Shown: positions 17,907-27,458, counted from the stretch's first letter. The stretch is DNA of 64,000 nucleotides from an uncultured Prevotella sp. (GCA_944320305.1 CALUGW010000004.1:1-64000); one strand, 5' to 3'. Made by a program: numbers and translations. Notes: generated by a model not told the origin, from the sequence alone.

Positions 17907-19091
17907 TCAAAACAACTTCCTCAAATCAATCGAAAGGAAATCATCCGCACTGATGCCTCCATCACCCACAATAAAAGCCGATTGCGGATTAAAGAGCTTG
18001 CGGAACTTATCCAATCCTTCCGTCCGCTTTTCCGCATTGCTTTTCACCTCAATGGCGACCACCGAACCTTTCTTGCGCAGGACGAAATCCACTTCATCAT
18101 CCCGTTCACGCCAATAGAACACTTCAAAGCGATGCACGAAGGCTTGACTTACCAAATAGGCGCCGATGCCTGACTCAAAGATGCGCCCCCAGAATTTTCG
18201 GTTCAATATCGCCTGCTCAAAAGTCAACGGACTATACACCATCTTCAGCGCATTGTTATATACCTGCAGCTTGGGGATGCTGGCACGCCTCCGGGCCATA
18301 TCCACACTGAACTTCTGGAGGCCGCACAGCAATCCGCTTTCATCCAACAGGTTGATATATCCCGCCAAAGTCACCGTGTTTCCGGCGTCTTGAAGCGAAC
18401 CTAACATCTTGTTCAACGAAAGCAATTCGCCCGAATAGGCCGCCCCCAGCTCAAAGGTCTGCCGAAGTAAAGCTGGTTTACTTATCGGTGTATCCATCAG
18501 AATGTCCTTATTGATGGTAGCCTCGATGATGGCCGACTGGATGTATTGGCTGAAGCGGTCTTCATCACCAATCAAGGTAGCCGCACCGGGATAGCCTCCA
18601 TAGAACAAGTATTGATCAAGCGAAAAGCCGAAACATTCCTGCATTTCCCGATAACTCCAATGGCTCATGCGTATCTCCTCGAATCGTCCGGCAAGGGATT
18701 CGGACAAGCCTTTTTCCAACAATACACGGCTGCTTCCCAAAAGCAAGACCTTGATGTCGCGGTCATGGAACGTATCATCGTCCCATTCCTTTTTCACCAC
18801 CTCGCTCCAGTTGGCTATCTTCTGTATCTCGTCAATCACAAGGATGACACTTTCCCACCCCCGGCTTCCCTTCAAGCTGCGCACAGCCGCCCAGCAATCG
18901 GAAATCCAAGCACTGTTTGTAGCCGGAACATTGTCGGCGGAAAAGAACTGATAAGGCATATCCAAATCCTGAAGCACCTGCTTGACCACTGTTGACTTGC
19001 CTATCTGACGGGCACCCATCACCACTTGGATGAATTTCCGTGGCTCTTTCATCCTATCTGTAATCACCTGATATTCCGCTCGTTTATACAT
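17907..19091 (-). CDS. AAA ATPase with DUF4143 domain
   Basis: A 394-aa member of the AAA_14/DUF4143 family. Walker A is GARQIGKS (26-33), Walker B ILVIDEIQ (83-90), and the C-terminal DUF4143 part has WRERDDEVDFVL followed by VVAIEVKS, a restriction-endonuclease-like strand pattern with D and ExK. Such proteins are abundant in Bacteroidota and their function is unsettled. It is the last intact gene of the island before the core and has its own -7 box at 19,135-19,142. Confidence 0.88.
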   Translation of the reverse strand: MYKRAEYQVITDRMKEPRKFIQVVMGARQIGKSTVVKQVLQDLDMPYQFFSADNVPATNSAWISDCWAAVRSLKGSRGWESVILVIDEIQKIANWSEVVKKEWDDDTFHDRDIKVLLLGSSRVLLEKGLSESLAGRFEEIRMSHWSYREMQECFGFSLDQYLFYGGYPGAATLIGDEDRFSQYIQSAIIEATINKDILMDTPISKPALLRQTFELGAAYSGELLSLNKMLGSLQDAGNTVTLAGYINLLDESGLLCGLQKFSVDMARRRASIPKLQVYNNALKMVYSPLTFEQAILNRKFWGRIFESGIGAYLVSQAFVHRFEVFYWRERDDEVDFVLRKKGSVVAIEVKSNAEKRTEGLDKFRKLFNPQSAFIVGDGGISADDFLSIDLRKLF

Positions 19092-19134
19092 ACCATTACA
19101 TTTTACTCAGTGGACTAAGCATCTTTTCTCAATG

Positions 19135-19142
19135 CAAAGATA
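19135..19142 (-). promoter_or_regulatory. -7 box for the AAA/DUF4143 gene
   Basis: On the minus strand this reads TATCTTTG, matching TAnnTTTG, 43 bp upstream of the start codon. No clear -33 box. Confidence 0.45.
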
Positions 19143-19180
19143 ACAAATATATTCGAGTGATTATCACGAATTTATAAAGA

Positions 19181-19230
19181 AAAGCCATGAGTTCATTTTC
19201 ATGCATGGCTTGTTAGCCGCTTATTATGAA
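19181..19230 (+). pseudogene. Fragment of a DUF6155 gene at the island boundary
   Basis: These 50 bases match 15,491-15,542 of the intact DUF6155 gene with two substitutions and a one-base deletion that breaks the frame. The rest of the gene is missing on both sides. GC content rises immediately downstream. Confidence 0.75.
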
Positions 19231-19433
19231 CCCGCATACTCTCATGTTTCCAAAGACAGATGAGGCGCCTGCCGGGGCTGATGGGCAAACGGCGCGGGAG
19301 GAGCCTGTGCCTTTGCAGAGCGCGTCAACTTCGCAAAAAGGACAACAAAAGGCATGGGGCGGCACGAAACACGGCGCGAAACGGGGCATATCGCATTCTC
19401 GCCGACATCCGATGGTGCCGGCGTTTTCACCCC
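19231..19433. other. Gene-free GC-rich junction segment
   Basis: About 200 bp between the DUF6155 fragment and the end of sdaA. Composition is already that of the core. I see no convincing gene; open frames here run into sdaA on the opposite strand. It presumably holds the sdaA terminator, but I found no strong hairpin. Confidence 0.5.
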
Positions 19434-20654
19434 TCACTTCTCGCCTTTCACCTTGAAATCCTTCGCCAGTCCGCCCTCGCTGGTCTCCTTGTAGAGCGAG
19501 GGGATGTCGTGGCCTGTCTGTTTCATCACCTCCACCACCTTGTCGAACGACACGCGGTGCGTGCCGTCGGAGAACGAGGCGTAGAGGTTGGCGTCGAGGG
19601 CGCGCGTGGCGGCGAAGGCGTTGCGCTCTATGCAGGGTATCTGCACCAGGCCGCACACGGGGTCGCAGGTCATGCCGAGGTGGTGCTCAAGGCCCATCTC
19701 TGCGGCATACTCTATCTGCGACGGGCTGCCGCCGAACAGCTGGCAGGCCGCTGCCGACGCCATGGCGCAGGCCACGCCCACCTCGCCCTGGCAGCCCACG
19801 TCGGCTCCCGAGATCGAGGCGTTGTGCTTCACGATGTTGCCTATCAGCCCGGCGGTGGCCAGGGCGTGCAGTATGCGCTCGTCGGAGAAGCCGTGCCCCT
19901 TGTGCACATGATAGAGCACGGCGGGCAGTACGCCGCAGGCGCCGCACGTCGGGGCGGTGACGATGGTGCCGCCGGAGGCGTTCTCCTCGCTCACGGCCAG
20001 CGCGTAAGAGTACACCAGGCCGCGCGTCTGCAGCGACTGTTTGTATCCCGATGCCTTGACATAGTATATCGGTGCCTTGCGCATCAGATTGAGCGGTCCG
20101 GGCAGGCGCCCCTCCGTGTTGATGCCGCGCTCCACGGCGGCCTGCATGGTGCGCCACACCTCGGCCAGATAGTCCCAGATGGAGCCGTCCTCGCACATAT
20201 TGACATACTCCCAGTAGCTGCGCCCCGTCTTCTGGCACCAGTCCATAATCTCCGTCATGGTGTTCATGCCGTAGACATCGGGCGTGCCGGGCAGCAGCCC
20301 CCTGGCGCCGCCCTCCGAGAGGGCGCCGCCCCCGGTGCTGTACACTGTCCACTCGGCCACTGTCCGCCCCGCGGCGTCTCTGGCCTCGAACTTCATGCCG
20401 TTGGGGTGGAACGGCAGGAATACCGCCGGCTTCCACACAATGTCCACCGGGGCCAGCGGCTCCAGCTCGGCCCTGATGGCGGCGTCGGTCATGTGGCCGC
20501 GCCCGGTGGCGGCAAGACTGCCGTAGAGCGTGACGATGAACGAACCGGCGCGCCGCCAGCGCGCGGCGAATATCTGCGCGGCCTTCTGCGGCCCCATGGT
20601 GTGGCTGCTCGAAGGTCCCTTGCCTATGCGGAAAATCTCTCTTAGTGACTTCAT
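19434..20654 (-). CDS. sdaA: L-serine ammonia-lyase, iron-sulfur dependent
   Basis: Converts L-serine to pyruvate and ammonia. The 406-aa protein is a single-chain form with an N-terminal regulatory part and a C-terminal catalytic part. The substrate-binding SSSHT lies at 15-19, and the [4Fe-4S] ligands are in PTCGACG (Cys237, Cys240) and TCDPVC (Cys330, Cys334). I start it at the Met of MKSLREIF (base 20,654): the reading frame stays open upstream but would run through the predicted promoter. It is divergent from metG with about 180 bp between them. Confidence 0.95.
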   Translation of the reverse strand: MKSLREIFRIGKGPSSSHTMGPQKAAQIFAARWRRAGSFIVTLYGSLAATGRGHMTDAAIRAELEPLAPVDIVWKPAVFLPFHPNGMKFEARDAAGRTVAEWTVYSTGGGALSEGGARGLLPGTPDVYGMNTMTEIMDWCQKTGRSYWEYVNMCEDGSIWDYLAEVWRTMQAAVERGINTEGRLPGPLNLMRKAPIYYVKASGYKQSLQTRGLVYSYALAVSEENASGGTIVTAPTCGACGVLPAVLYHVHKGHGFSDERILHALATAGLIGNIVKHNASISGADVGCQGEVGVACAMASAAACQLFGGSPSQIEYAAEMGLEHHLGMTCDPVCGLVQIPCIERNAFAATRALDANLYASFSDGTHRVSFDKVVEVMKQTGHDIPSLYKETSEGGLAKDFKVKGEK

Positions 20655-20705
20655 TGCTTCTCTTGTTGGCGCCGCGGCGGCTCCGCGCGGATGCCGGCGG
20701 CTGTG

Positions 20706-20713
20706 CAAAGTTA
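20706..20713 (-). promoter_or_regulatory. -7 box of the sdaA promoter
   Basis: TAACTTTG on the minus strand, about 50 bp upstream of the chosen sdaA start. It supports that start over the longer frame. Confidence 0.5.
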
Positions 20714-20790
20714 CACGAAATCCGCGAGAAACCCGCACCTGCGGCATCAATAATTCTGCGCTTTCGTTTCTGTTACTCAATATTTTGCAG

Positions 20791-20798
20791 TAACTTTG
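20791..20798 (+). promoter_or_regulatory. -7 box of the metG promoter
   Basis: TAACTTTG, 37 bp before the metG ATG. The -33 box is not obvious. No T-box or SAM riboswitch structure was seen in the short leader. Confidence 0.5.
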
Positions 20799-20835
20799 CA
20801 GGCTGAACAGATACAGAAACACATTGGTTTAATAT

Positions 20836-22881
20836 ATGGAAGAGAAACATTTCAAGCGCACCACCGTCACCGCGGCGCTGCCCTACGCCAACGGCGGGGT
20901 GCACATTGGCCACCTGGCCGGGGTCTACGTGCCGGCCGACATATACGCGCGCTACCTCCGCCTCAGGGGCGAGGACGTGCGGTTCATCTGCGGAAGCGAC
21001 GAGCACGGAGTGCCCATCACCATCCGCGCCAAGAAGGAAGGCATAACGCCGCAGGCCGTCGTGGACCGCTACCACGCCATGATAAAGAAGAGCTTCGAGG
21101 ACTTCGGCATCTCGTTCGACATCTACAGCCGCACCACCTCGGCCGAGCACACCCGCACGGCGTCCGACTTCTTCCGCAAGCTCTACGACGACGGCAAGCT
21201 CATTGAGCGCGAGACGGAGCAGTACTACGACGAGGAGGCACACCAGTTCCTGGCCGACCGCTACATAACGGGCGAGTGCCCCCACTGCCACAACCCCAAG
21301 GCTTACGGCGACCAGTGCGAGAAGTGCGGCAGCGACCTCGACCCCACGGAGCTGATAAACCCGCAGTCGGCCATCAGCGGCTCCAAGCCCGTGCTGAAGA
21401 AGACCAAGAACTGGTACCTGCCGCTCAACGAATATCAGGAGTGGCTCAAGGAGTGGATACTCGAAGGCCACAAGGAGTGGCGGCCGAACGTCTACGGGCA
21501 GTGCAAGAGCTGGCTCGACCTCGACCTCCAGCCGCGGGCCATGACGCGCGACCTCGACTGGGGCATACCCGTGCCCGTGAGCGGGGCCGAGGGCAAGGTG
21601 CTCTACGTGTGGTTCGACGCGCCCATCGGCTACATATCGAACACCAAGGAGCTGATGCCCGACGACTGGCAGAAGTGGTGGCAAGACCCTGAGACGCGCC
21701 TCGTGCACTTCATCGGCAAGGACAACATCGTGTTCCACTGCATCGTGTTCCCCTCCATGCTCAAGGCCCACGGCGGGTACATACTGCCCGACAACGTGCC
21801 GGCCAACGAGTTCCTCAACCTTGAGAACGACAAGATATCCACGTCGCGCAACTGGGCCGTGTGGCTCCACGACTACCTCGTGGAGATGCCCGGCAAGCAG
21901 GACGTGATGCGCTACGTGCTCACCGCCAACGCCCCCGAGACGAAGGACAACAACTTCACCTGGCGCGACTTCCAGGACCGCAACAACAACGAGCTGGTGG
22001 CCGTCTACGGCAACTTCGTGAACCGCGCGCTGCAGCTGACGAAGAAATACTGGGACGGCGTGGTGCCGGCCTGCGGCGAGCTTACCGACACCGACCGCCA
22101 GGCGCTGGCCGAGTTCAGCGACGTGAAGCAGCGCGTGGAGGCGCAGCTCGACGCATTCAAGTTCCGCGACGCGCAGAAAGAGGCCATGAACCTGGCCCGC
22201 ATCGGCAACCGCTACATCACGGAGTGCGAGCCGTGGAAGGTGTGGAAGACCGACCCCAAGCGCGTGGAGACCATACTCTACGTGTCGCTCCAGATAGTGG
22301 CCAACCTCGCCATAGCCTTCGAGCCGTTCCTGCCCTTCAGCAGCGCACGCCTGCGCAAGATGATAAACACGGACGGAGCCGACTGGAACAGCCTCGGCAG
22401 CACCGACCTGCTCCGCCCCGGCCACAAGCTCGGCGAGCCGGAGCTGCTCTTCGAGAAGATTGACGACGAGGCCATAGACTACCAGCTGCAGAAGCTCGCC
22501 GACGCCAAGCGGGCCAACGAGGCCGCCGCCCACAAGGCCGACCCCGTGAAGGCGACGGTGGACTTCGCCGACTTCGAGAAGATAGACATCCGCGTTGGCC
22601 ACATCAAGGCGTGCGAGAAAGTGAAGAAGGCAAACAAGCTTCTGAAGTTCACCATCGACGACGGCTCCGGCCGCGACCGCACCATCGTCTCCGGCATAGC
22701 CAAGTTCTACGAGCCTGAAGAGCTTGTGGGCAAGGACGTTCTCTTCATAGCCAACCTCGCGCCCCGCAAGCTCATGGGCATCGAGAGCGAGGGAATGATT
22801 CTCTCGGCCGAGAACTTCGACGGCTCGCTCAGCGTCACCACCACGCTGCGCACGGTCAACCCTGGCAGCAAGGTGTGCTGA
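20836..22881 (+). CDS. metG: Methionyl-tRNA synthetase
   Basis: Charges tRNA-Met with methionine using ATP. The 681-aa protein has the class I HIGH motif (23-26), a zinc knuckle with CPHC at 148-151 and a following CEKC pair, and a KISTS version of KMSKS (333-337). The C-terminus (about 575-681) is a Trbp111/EMAP-type tRNA-binding OB fold ([14 protein letters not shown] ... [17 protein letters not shown]), giving the long form that dimerises through this domain. All catalytic motifs are intact. Confidence 0.98.
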   Translation: MEEKHFKRTTVTAALPYANGGVHIGHLAGVYVPADIYARYLRLRGEDVRFICGSDEHGVPITIRAKKEGITPQAVVDRYHAMIKKSFEDFGISFDIYSRTTSAEHTRTASDFFRKLYDDGKLIERETEQYYDEEAHQFLADRYITGECPHCHNPKAYGDQCEKCGSDLDPTELINPQSAISGSKPVLKKTKNWYLPLNEYQEWLKEWILEGHKEWRPNVYGQCKSWLDLDLQPRAMTRDLDWGIPVPVSGAEGKVLYVWFDAPIGYISNTKELMPDDWQKWWQDPETRLVHFIGKDNIVFHCIVFPSMLKAHGGYILPDNVPANEFLNLENDKISTSRNWAVWLHDYLVEMPGKQDVMRYVLTANAPETKDNNFTWRDFQDRNNNELVAVYGNFVNRALQLTKKYWDGVVPACGELTDTDRQALAEFSDVKQRVEAQLDAFKFRDAQKEAMNLARIGNRYITECEPWKVWKTDPKRVETILYVSLQIVANLAIAFEPFLPFSSARLRKMINTDGADWNSLGSTDLLRPGHKLGEPELLFEKIDDEAIDYQLQKLADAKRANEAAAHKADPVKATVDFADFEKIDIRVGHIKACEKVKKANKLLKFTIDDGSGRDRTIVSGIAKFYEPEELVGKDVLFIANLAPRKLMGIESEGMILSAENFDGSLSVTTTLRTVNPGSKVC

Positions 22882-22917
22882 GCGGCAGCGAGTCAAGCCA
22901 ACAGGCAAAGTGCGGAA

Positions 22918-24369
22918 ATGGAGACTCTGAAAGAGAAAACGGCAAAGGGACTGCTGTGGGGCGGGATGAACAACTTTATCCAGCAGGGGCTGGGGCTGGT
23001 GTTCGGCATCATTCTGGGCCGCCTGCTCAGTCCCGACGACTACGGTATGGTGGCCATGATCGCCATCTTTCCGCAGCTGGCCATCGCAATACAGAACAGC
23101 GGCTTCACCGCCGCGCTGACCAACATAAGGAAACCGGAGCACCGAGACTACAACTCGGTGTTCTGGTTTAATGTTATCGTGGGCACCGCCCTTTACGCCA
23201 TTCTCTTCTTCTGCGCCCCGCTCATCGCCGCCTATTACCACACCGACAAGCTCACACCGCTATGCCGCTATGCCTTCCTCAACATTCTTTTCGCTAGCTT
23301 TGCCACAGCCCAGTCAGCCTATCTGTTCAAGAATCTGATGGTCAAGCAGCAGGCAAAGTGCGGCATGACTGCCGTCATCTGCTCCAACATTGTGGGGGTG
23401 TCGATGGCCTTTGCCGGAATGTCCTACTGGTCGCTGGCCACCCAGGGGCTTGTCTACGTGGGCGTCAATATGCTCTTGCTGTGGCGCAGCTCGCCATGGC
23501 GGCCCACGCTCAGCATCGATTTCGGCCCCGTGAGGCGCATGTTCCGCTTCTCGGTCAAGGTGCTCGCCACCGGCATTGTCAGCCAGATAAGCAACAATGT
23601 GCTCAACATCCTGCTTGGGCGCTACTTCTCGCCCCACGCCGTGGGCTGCTACAACCAGGCGTCACAGTGGTCTTCAAAATGCTGCTACCTCGTGCAGGGC
23701 ACCGTGCAACAGGTGGCACAGCCGGTGCTGGCAGGCCTCGGCGGACAGGACGGCAGGCAACTCGCCGCCCTGCGCAAGATGGTGCGCTTCGCCTCGTTCG
23801 TCTCGTTTCCCCTGCTGTTCGGACTCGCCCTCGTTGCCAAGGAGTTCATCGTCACGGCCATCACGGCCAAGTGGCTACCCTCGGCCGAGCTGCTGCAGTT
23901 GCTGTGTGTGGGGTGGTCGGTCATGCCGTTGCACACACTGATGTCAAACGCCGTGCTCAGCAACGGCCACTCCGGCACGAACTTCTGGTGCACCGTCGGC
24001 CTGGGGGCGGCCTCGATAGCCACGATGGTGGCCATCTGGCCGCTGGGCATACGCACGATGGTGGTGGCCTACGCCGCGCTCAACATCATGTGGGTGTTCG
24101 TGTGGCTCTTCTTCGTGCGCCGGCTCATGGGCTACGGCCTGCTGATGTTCCTGCGCGACACGCTGCCCTTCGCCCTCGCGGCGGCGGCGGTGATGGCCGC
24201 CACCAGTGCCGCCACCGTATGGATAAGCTCCGCCGCGGCCCTGCTCGCCGCCCGAGTGGTCATGGCCGCGCTGCTCTACTACGCCGTGATGCGAGCCGCC
24301 CGAGTGCGGATTCTGCGCGAGTGCGAGCAGTTCATAATATCAAGAATCAGAAAAAAAGACAAGCAATGA
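22918..24369 (+). CDS. Polysaccharide flippase of the MOP superfamily
   Basis: A 483-aa inner-membrane protein with about 12-14 hydrophobic helices, beginning with KGLLWGGMNNFIQQGLGLVF, typical of Wzx/PST-type lipopolysaccharide exporters. It would move lipid-linked glycan units from the cytoplasmic to the periplasmic side. It overlaps the following glycosyltransferase by 4 bp (ATGA), a sign that they act on the same glycan. It starts 36 bp after metG and may be read from the metG promoter. The glycan is unknown. Confidence 0.9.
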   Translation: METLKEKTAKGLLWGGMNNFIQQGLGLVFGIILGRLLSPDDYGMVAMIAIFPQLAIAIQNSGFTAALTNIRKPEHRDYNSVFWFNVIVGTALYAILFFCAPLIAAYYHTDKLTPLCRYAFLNILFASFATAQSAYLFKNLMVKQQAKCGMTAVICSNIVGVSMAFAGMSYWSLATQGLVYVGVNMLLLWRSSPWRPTLSIDFGPVRRMFRFSVKVLATGIVSQISNNVLNILLGRYFSPHAVGCYNQASQWSSKCCYLVQGTVQQVAQPVLAGLGGQDGRQLAALRKMVRFASFVSFPLLFGLALVAKEFIVTAITAKWLPSAELLQLLCVGWSVMPLHTLMSNAVLSNGHSGTNFWCTVGLGAASIATMVAIWPLGIRTMVVAYAALNIMWVFVWLFFVRRLMGYGLLMFLRDTLPFALAAAAVMAATSAATVWISSAAALLAARVVMAALLYYAVMRAARVRILRECEQFIISRIRKKDKQ

Positions 24370-25337
24370 CAAATACAGGCAAGACCGTAGACGTGGTGAT
24401 GTGCACCTACAACGGCGAGAAGTTCCTCCGCGAGCAGCTCGACTCGATTGTGGGCCAGACCTACCCCATCCACCGGCTGATAGTGCAGGACGACGGCTCG
24501 ACAGACTCCACCGTCGAGATAGTGCGCGAGTACGCCGCCCGCCACCCCTTCATAGAGCTGTATGTGAACGGGCGCAACCTCGGCTTCAACCTCAACTTCA
24601 AGACCGCCGTGATGCGGGCCACGGCCGACTTCGTGGCCATCGCCGACCAGGACGACGTGTGGTTTCCCGACAAGATTGAGCGGCAGGTGGCGCAAATAGG
24701 AGACCACAACATCTGCTTCGCCGCCCACCTGCGCGGCGCAAGCCTCAACGCGGCCCGCAAGGTGGAGCCGCAGTACAGCCTGAAGGCGCTGCTGTTCGGC
24801 GGCTTCGCCGGCCACACCATGCTGCTCAGGCGCACGTTCGCCCAGCGCGAGGAGGCGTGGGCCGGCGCCGTAATCTACGACTGGAGCCTCGCCGTGAGCG
24901 CCTATTTCTGCGGCACGGAGCCCATAACCTACATCAGCGACCCGCTGAACTGGCACCGCTCCCACGACGGCGAGGCCGCGCTGCTCCTGCACCAGACACG
25001 CGCCGCCCGTTTAGGTGCCGCCGCCGGGGGCGCCCTCGCGCCCTACCTGCACGGTCTGAGGCACTACCGCCGCCTGCAAGGTCTCGACAAGTGGCGCCGG
25101 TTCTACACCTTTATATATAGCAACACAGACAGAAAGAAATACCGCACGGAGCACACCATGACCCGCTGCCTGCTCTCGCCTGGGCTGCTGCCACTGCTGC
25201 GCCTCTGCCTCATCTGCATGAGGCACCGCCGCGACACCTACCCTGCGGCGGCCAGTGCCCGGGGCGTGATGGGGCTGCTGCGCGGCTTCTTCCTGCCGCT
25301 CATCTTCGCCTACAACAACACCGAGTTCGACGACTGA
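24366..25337 (+). CDS. Glycosyltransferase family 2
   Basis: A 323-aa GT-A fold enzyme. The nucleotide-sugar site shows VDVVMCTYNGEKF (8-20) and QDDGSTDST (41-49); the DxD-type metal motif is ADQDDVW (93-99). The long open frame extends far upstream in this reading frame over the flippase gene, so I place the start at the ATG overlapping the flippase stop. It probably adds a sugar to a surface polysaccharide exported by that flippase. Donor and acceptor cannot be told from sequence. Confidence 0.92.
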   Translation: MTNTGKTVDVVMCTYNGEKFLREQLDSIVGQTYPIHRLIVQDDGSTDSTVEIVREYAARHPFIELYVNGRNLGFNLNFKTAVMRATADFVAIADQDDVWFPDKIERQVAQIGDHNICFAAHLRGASLNAARKVEPQYSLKALLFGGFAGHTMLLRRTFAQREEAWAGAVIYDWSLAVSAYFCGTEPITYISDPLNWHRSHDGEAALLLHQTRAARLGAAAGGALAPYLHGLRHYRRLQGLDKWRRFYTFIYSNTDRKKYRTEHTMTRCLLSPGLLPLLRLCLICMRHRRDTYPAAASARGVMGLLRGFFLPLIFAYNNTEFDD

Positions 25338-25590
25338 CGGAAAGCGGCCGGCAATTCCCCCTGCCGTTTCATTCTGATTGCCCCTATCGGGCTTTTGCAT
25401 TATTTCACCACTGTTAAAAAACCGGCGCGGATTGCCGCCCAAATTTCGCGAATTTGAAAATAAAAACCGTTTGGCCGCAAATTCGCGCAATATGAGTGTG
25501 CAGTTGTAACTTACTGGTCTTATTAGACTTATTAGTCCAATTGGTATTATTGTGCAATAAAAGCAGCCACCGAAACAGCCCTTTTCAGCC

Positions 25591-25700
25591 CCCAAAACGG
25601 CCTTTTTCGCCCTGCGAAAAGGGCCGTTTGGGCTTCCAATATGGCCCATATCGCATTGCGAAAAGGCCTATATCGCATTGCGATATAGGCCTTTTCGCAA
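25591..25700. repeat. Tandem pair of long intergenic hairpins
   Basis: Hairpin 1 (25591-25632) has about 19-bp imperfect arms with a CCT loop. Hairpin 2 (25656-25676 and 25680-25700) has perfect 21-bp arms around ATT, centred on GCGATATAGGCC. Both lie in the roughly 600-bp gene-free interval 25,338-25,957. Related GCAATATAGGCC-type sequences recur near 47.9 kb and 60.1 kb. Confidence 0.7.
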
Positions 25701-25867
25701 AATCGCAAGCGTTTTCCGACCCGAAAAGGGGGCAAGAGCCGCCGGAAATTTTCTATTCCGGCGGAAAGCGAAGTGTTAAATTCGGGAGACGGGAGACAGG
25801 AGACAGAAGCCGGACAATGGCCACAAAGGCTGTCTTTCTCAACACTTCATTTCTTAATTCTTAACTT

Positions 25868-25926
25868 GAATATCCGCAAATTGTCAAGTTGTGTGCTCCA
25901 TGAGATTTGGCAAATTGCGGATATTC
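25868..25926. terminator. Stem-loop at the end of the glutaredoxin-like gene
   Basis: GAATATCCGCAA (25868-25879) pairs with TTGCGGATATTC (25915-25926), followed on the plus strand by TTTTAATTTTT. The loop is long (35 nt), so function as a terminator is uncertain. It sits just beyond the stop of the minus-strand gene at 25,958. Confidence 0.35.
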
Positions 25927-25957
25927 TTTTAATTTTTAATCTTTAATTTTTAATTTC

Positions 25958-26260
25958 CTAACATCCGCTTCCGTCCAGGCTGCACGCCGCCCCGTCGGTG
26001 TCCTTGGGGCGCGGGGTTAGCCCGGCCTCCGTGGCACGCAGAGTCACCGTGCCGTCGTCGAGAACGAAGCAGGGTATGCCCACGGTGCCGGCGCGGCGCA
26101 CGGCGGCAAAGGCCGGACTGCTGTCGCGCAGGCGCAGAAACTCCTTGAGGTTGCGCACGTGCGCCCCGATGTCCACTATCTCATAATTGCTGTTGCCTCT
26201 CACCTGCTCCTCCACGTAGGTGCAGTCCGGACAGGTGCTCATTCCGTAAATCTTTATCAT
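25958..26260 (-). CDS. Glutaredoxin-like protein, 100 aa
   Basis: Begins MIKIYGMSTCPDC with a thioredoxin-fold active site CPDC (10-13) and the cis-proline region VGIPCFVLDDG. This is a short glutaredoxin-related protein likely to act as a cytoplasmic thiol-disulfide reductant or metal-cluster handler. The C-terminal tail carries two extra cysteines (ACSLDGSGC), which is unusual for the fold. It has a TAACTTTG -7 box upstream. Confidence 0.85.
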   Translation of the reverse strand: MIKIYGMSTCPDCTYVEEQVRGNSNYEIVDIGAHVRNLKEFLRLRDSSPAFAAVRRAGTVGIPCFVLDDGTVTLRATEAGLTPRPKDTDGAACSLDGSGC

Positions 26261-26286
26261 AGCTCTGTGTTTTTGTTGTTCAGTGG

Positions 26287-26294
26287 CAAAGTTA
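26287..26294 (-). promoter_or_regulatory. -7 box for the glutaredoxin-like gene
   Basis: TAACTTTG on the minus strand, 26 bp from the start codon. Confidence 0.45.
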
Positions 26295-26380
26295 CAATTT
26301 TATCGGCGAACGGCCGCCTGCCGACACGACAAAAAAATGGCCGCGGCACCGCACGGCTGCTGAAAAAACGCCGTTTTTTC

Positions 26381-26411
26381 TTTGCAGAGTCTTTGTCTTG
26401 AGCTATCTTTG
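26381..26411 (+). promoter_or_regulatory. ltaE promoter
   Basis: -33 box TTTG (26381-26384) and -7 box TATCTTTG (26404-26411), 19 bp apart, as expected for the Bacteroidota primary sigma factor. The ATG follows 21 bp later. Confidence 0.6.
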
Positions 26412-26432
26412 CAGCAAGAAAAAACCAACGTC

Positions 26433-27458
26433 ATGATTTCATTTGAGAATGATTACAGCAACGGCGCGCACCCCAGGGTGCTGCAGCGGTTGCTCGAGAC
26501 CAACGCCGAGCAGACCCTGCCCTACGGCTTCGACAGGTTCTGCGACGAGGCAAAGGCCAAGATCAGGAAGGCCTGCGAGGACGAGGACGCCGTGATATTC
26601 TTCCTCGCCGGAGGCACGCAGACCAACGCCACGGTGATAGACTCGTTCCTCTATCAGTATGAGGGGGTGATAGCCCTCGACACCGGCCACATCAACGTGC
26701 ACGAGGCCGGAGCCATAGAGTTCACCGAGCACAAGATCATCAACATTCCCGGCCACGACGGAAAGATGCGGGCCGAAGACCTGGACAAGTATCTGGAGGA
26801 CTTCAAGCACGACGGCAACAACGCCCACTCGGTGTTTCCGGGCCTGGTCTACATCACCTTCCCCACCGAGCTGGGCACGCTCTACAGCGCGGCCGAGCTT
26901 GACGCCATCTACCAGGTGTGCCTCTGCCACAACCTGCCGCTCTACGTCGACGGGGCGCGGCTGGGCTACGGGCTCGCGGCCGGCGGCAACGACATCACCC
27001 TGCCCTACCTGGCCCGCCACTGCGACGCCTTCTATATCGGCGGCACAAAGATCGGAGCGCTGTGCGGCGAGGCGGTGGTCTTCACCCACAACAACGCCCA
27101 CCGCCACTTCTTCACCATCCAGAAGCAGCACGGGGCGCTGCTGGCCAAGGGGCGGCTGCTGGGCGTGCAGTTCGACGCCCTGTTCACCGACGGACTTTAT
27201 TTCGACATCTCGCGCCACGCCATCAGCATGGCCATGAAGATGCGCGCCATATTCGAGGAGAAGGGCTACCGCTTCTGGATTGACTCGCCCACCAACCAGC
27301 AGTTCATCATCATGGGCAACGACGACGTTGAGAGGCTCGCGCGCGACGTGCTGTTCACCCACTGGGGAATGGCCGACGAGAGCCACACCATCTGCCGCTT
27401 CGTCACAAGCTGGTCCACCACCGAGGCCGACCTGGAGCTGCTGCGCTCACTGCTCTGA
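26433..27458 (+). CDS. ltaE: Low-specificity threonine aldolase
   Basis: A PLP enzyme of 341 aa that splits L-threonine or allo-threonine into glycine and acetaldehyde. Landmarks are FENDYSNGAHP (4-14), HINVHEAGA with the His stacking on PLP, the YVDGARLGYG loop, and YIGGTKIGALCGE in which Lys206 should form the Schiff base. I start at MISFEND because the upstream in-frame ATG overlaps the promoter. Its end overlaps the convergent lipoprotein gene by 12 bp. Confidence 0.92.
   Translation: MISFENDYSNGAHPRVLQRLLETNAEQTLPYGFDRFCDEAKAKIRKACEDEDAVIFFLAGGTQTNATVIDSFLYQYEGVIALDTGHINVHEAGAIEFTEHKIINIPGHDGKMRAEDLDKYLEDFKHDGNNAHSVFPGLVYITFPTELGTLYSAAELDAIYQVCLCHNLPLYVDGARLGYGLAAGGNDITLPYLARHCDAFYIGGTKIGALCGEAVVFTHNNAHRHFFTIQKQHGALLAKGRLLGVQFDALFTDGLYFDISRHAISMAMKMRAIFEEKGYRFWIDSPTNQQFIIMGNDDVERLARDVLFTHWGMADESHTICRFVTSWSTTEADLELLRSLL

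Noticed and set aside
19213-19656. 147-codon frame at the island junction
   Set aside because: It overlaps the 3' end of sdaA in another frame and has shadow composition.
20799-20835. T-box or SAM riboswitch ahead of metG
   Set aside because: The leader is too short and lacks conserved elements.
20773-23241. 822-codon open frame antisense to metG
   Set aside because: High GC and strong third-position bias create long antisense frames; metG on the other strand has all family motifs, and the antisense product is low-complexity His/Val/Gly-rich.
23358-24365. Upstream extension of the glycosyltransferase reading frame
   Set aside because: It overlaps the flippase gene in another frame and has Arg/His-rich shadow composition; family homology starts at the ATG at 24,366.
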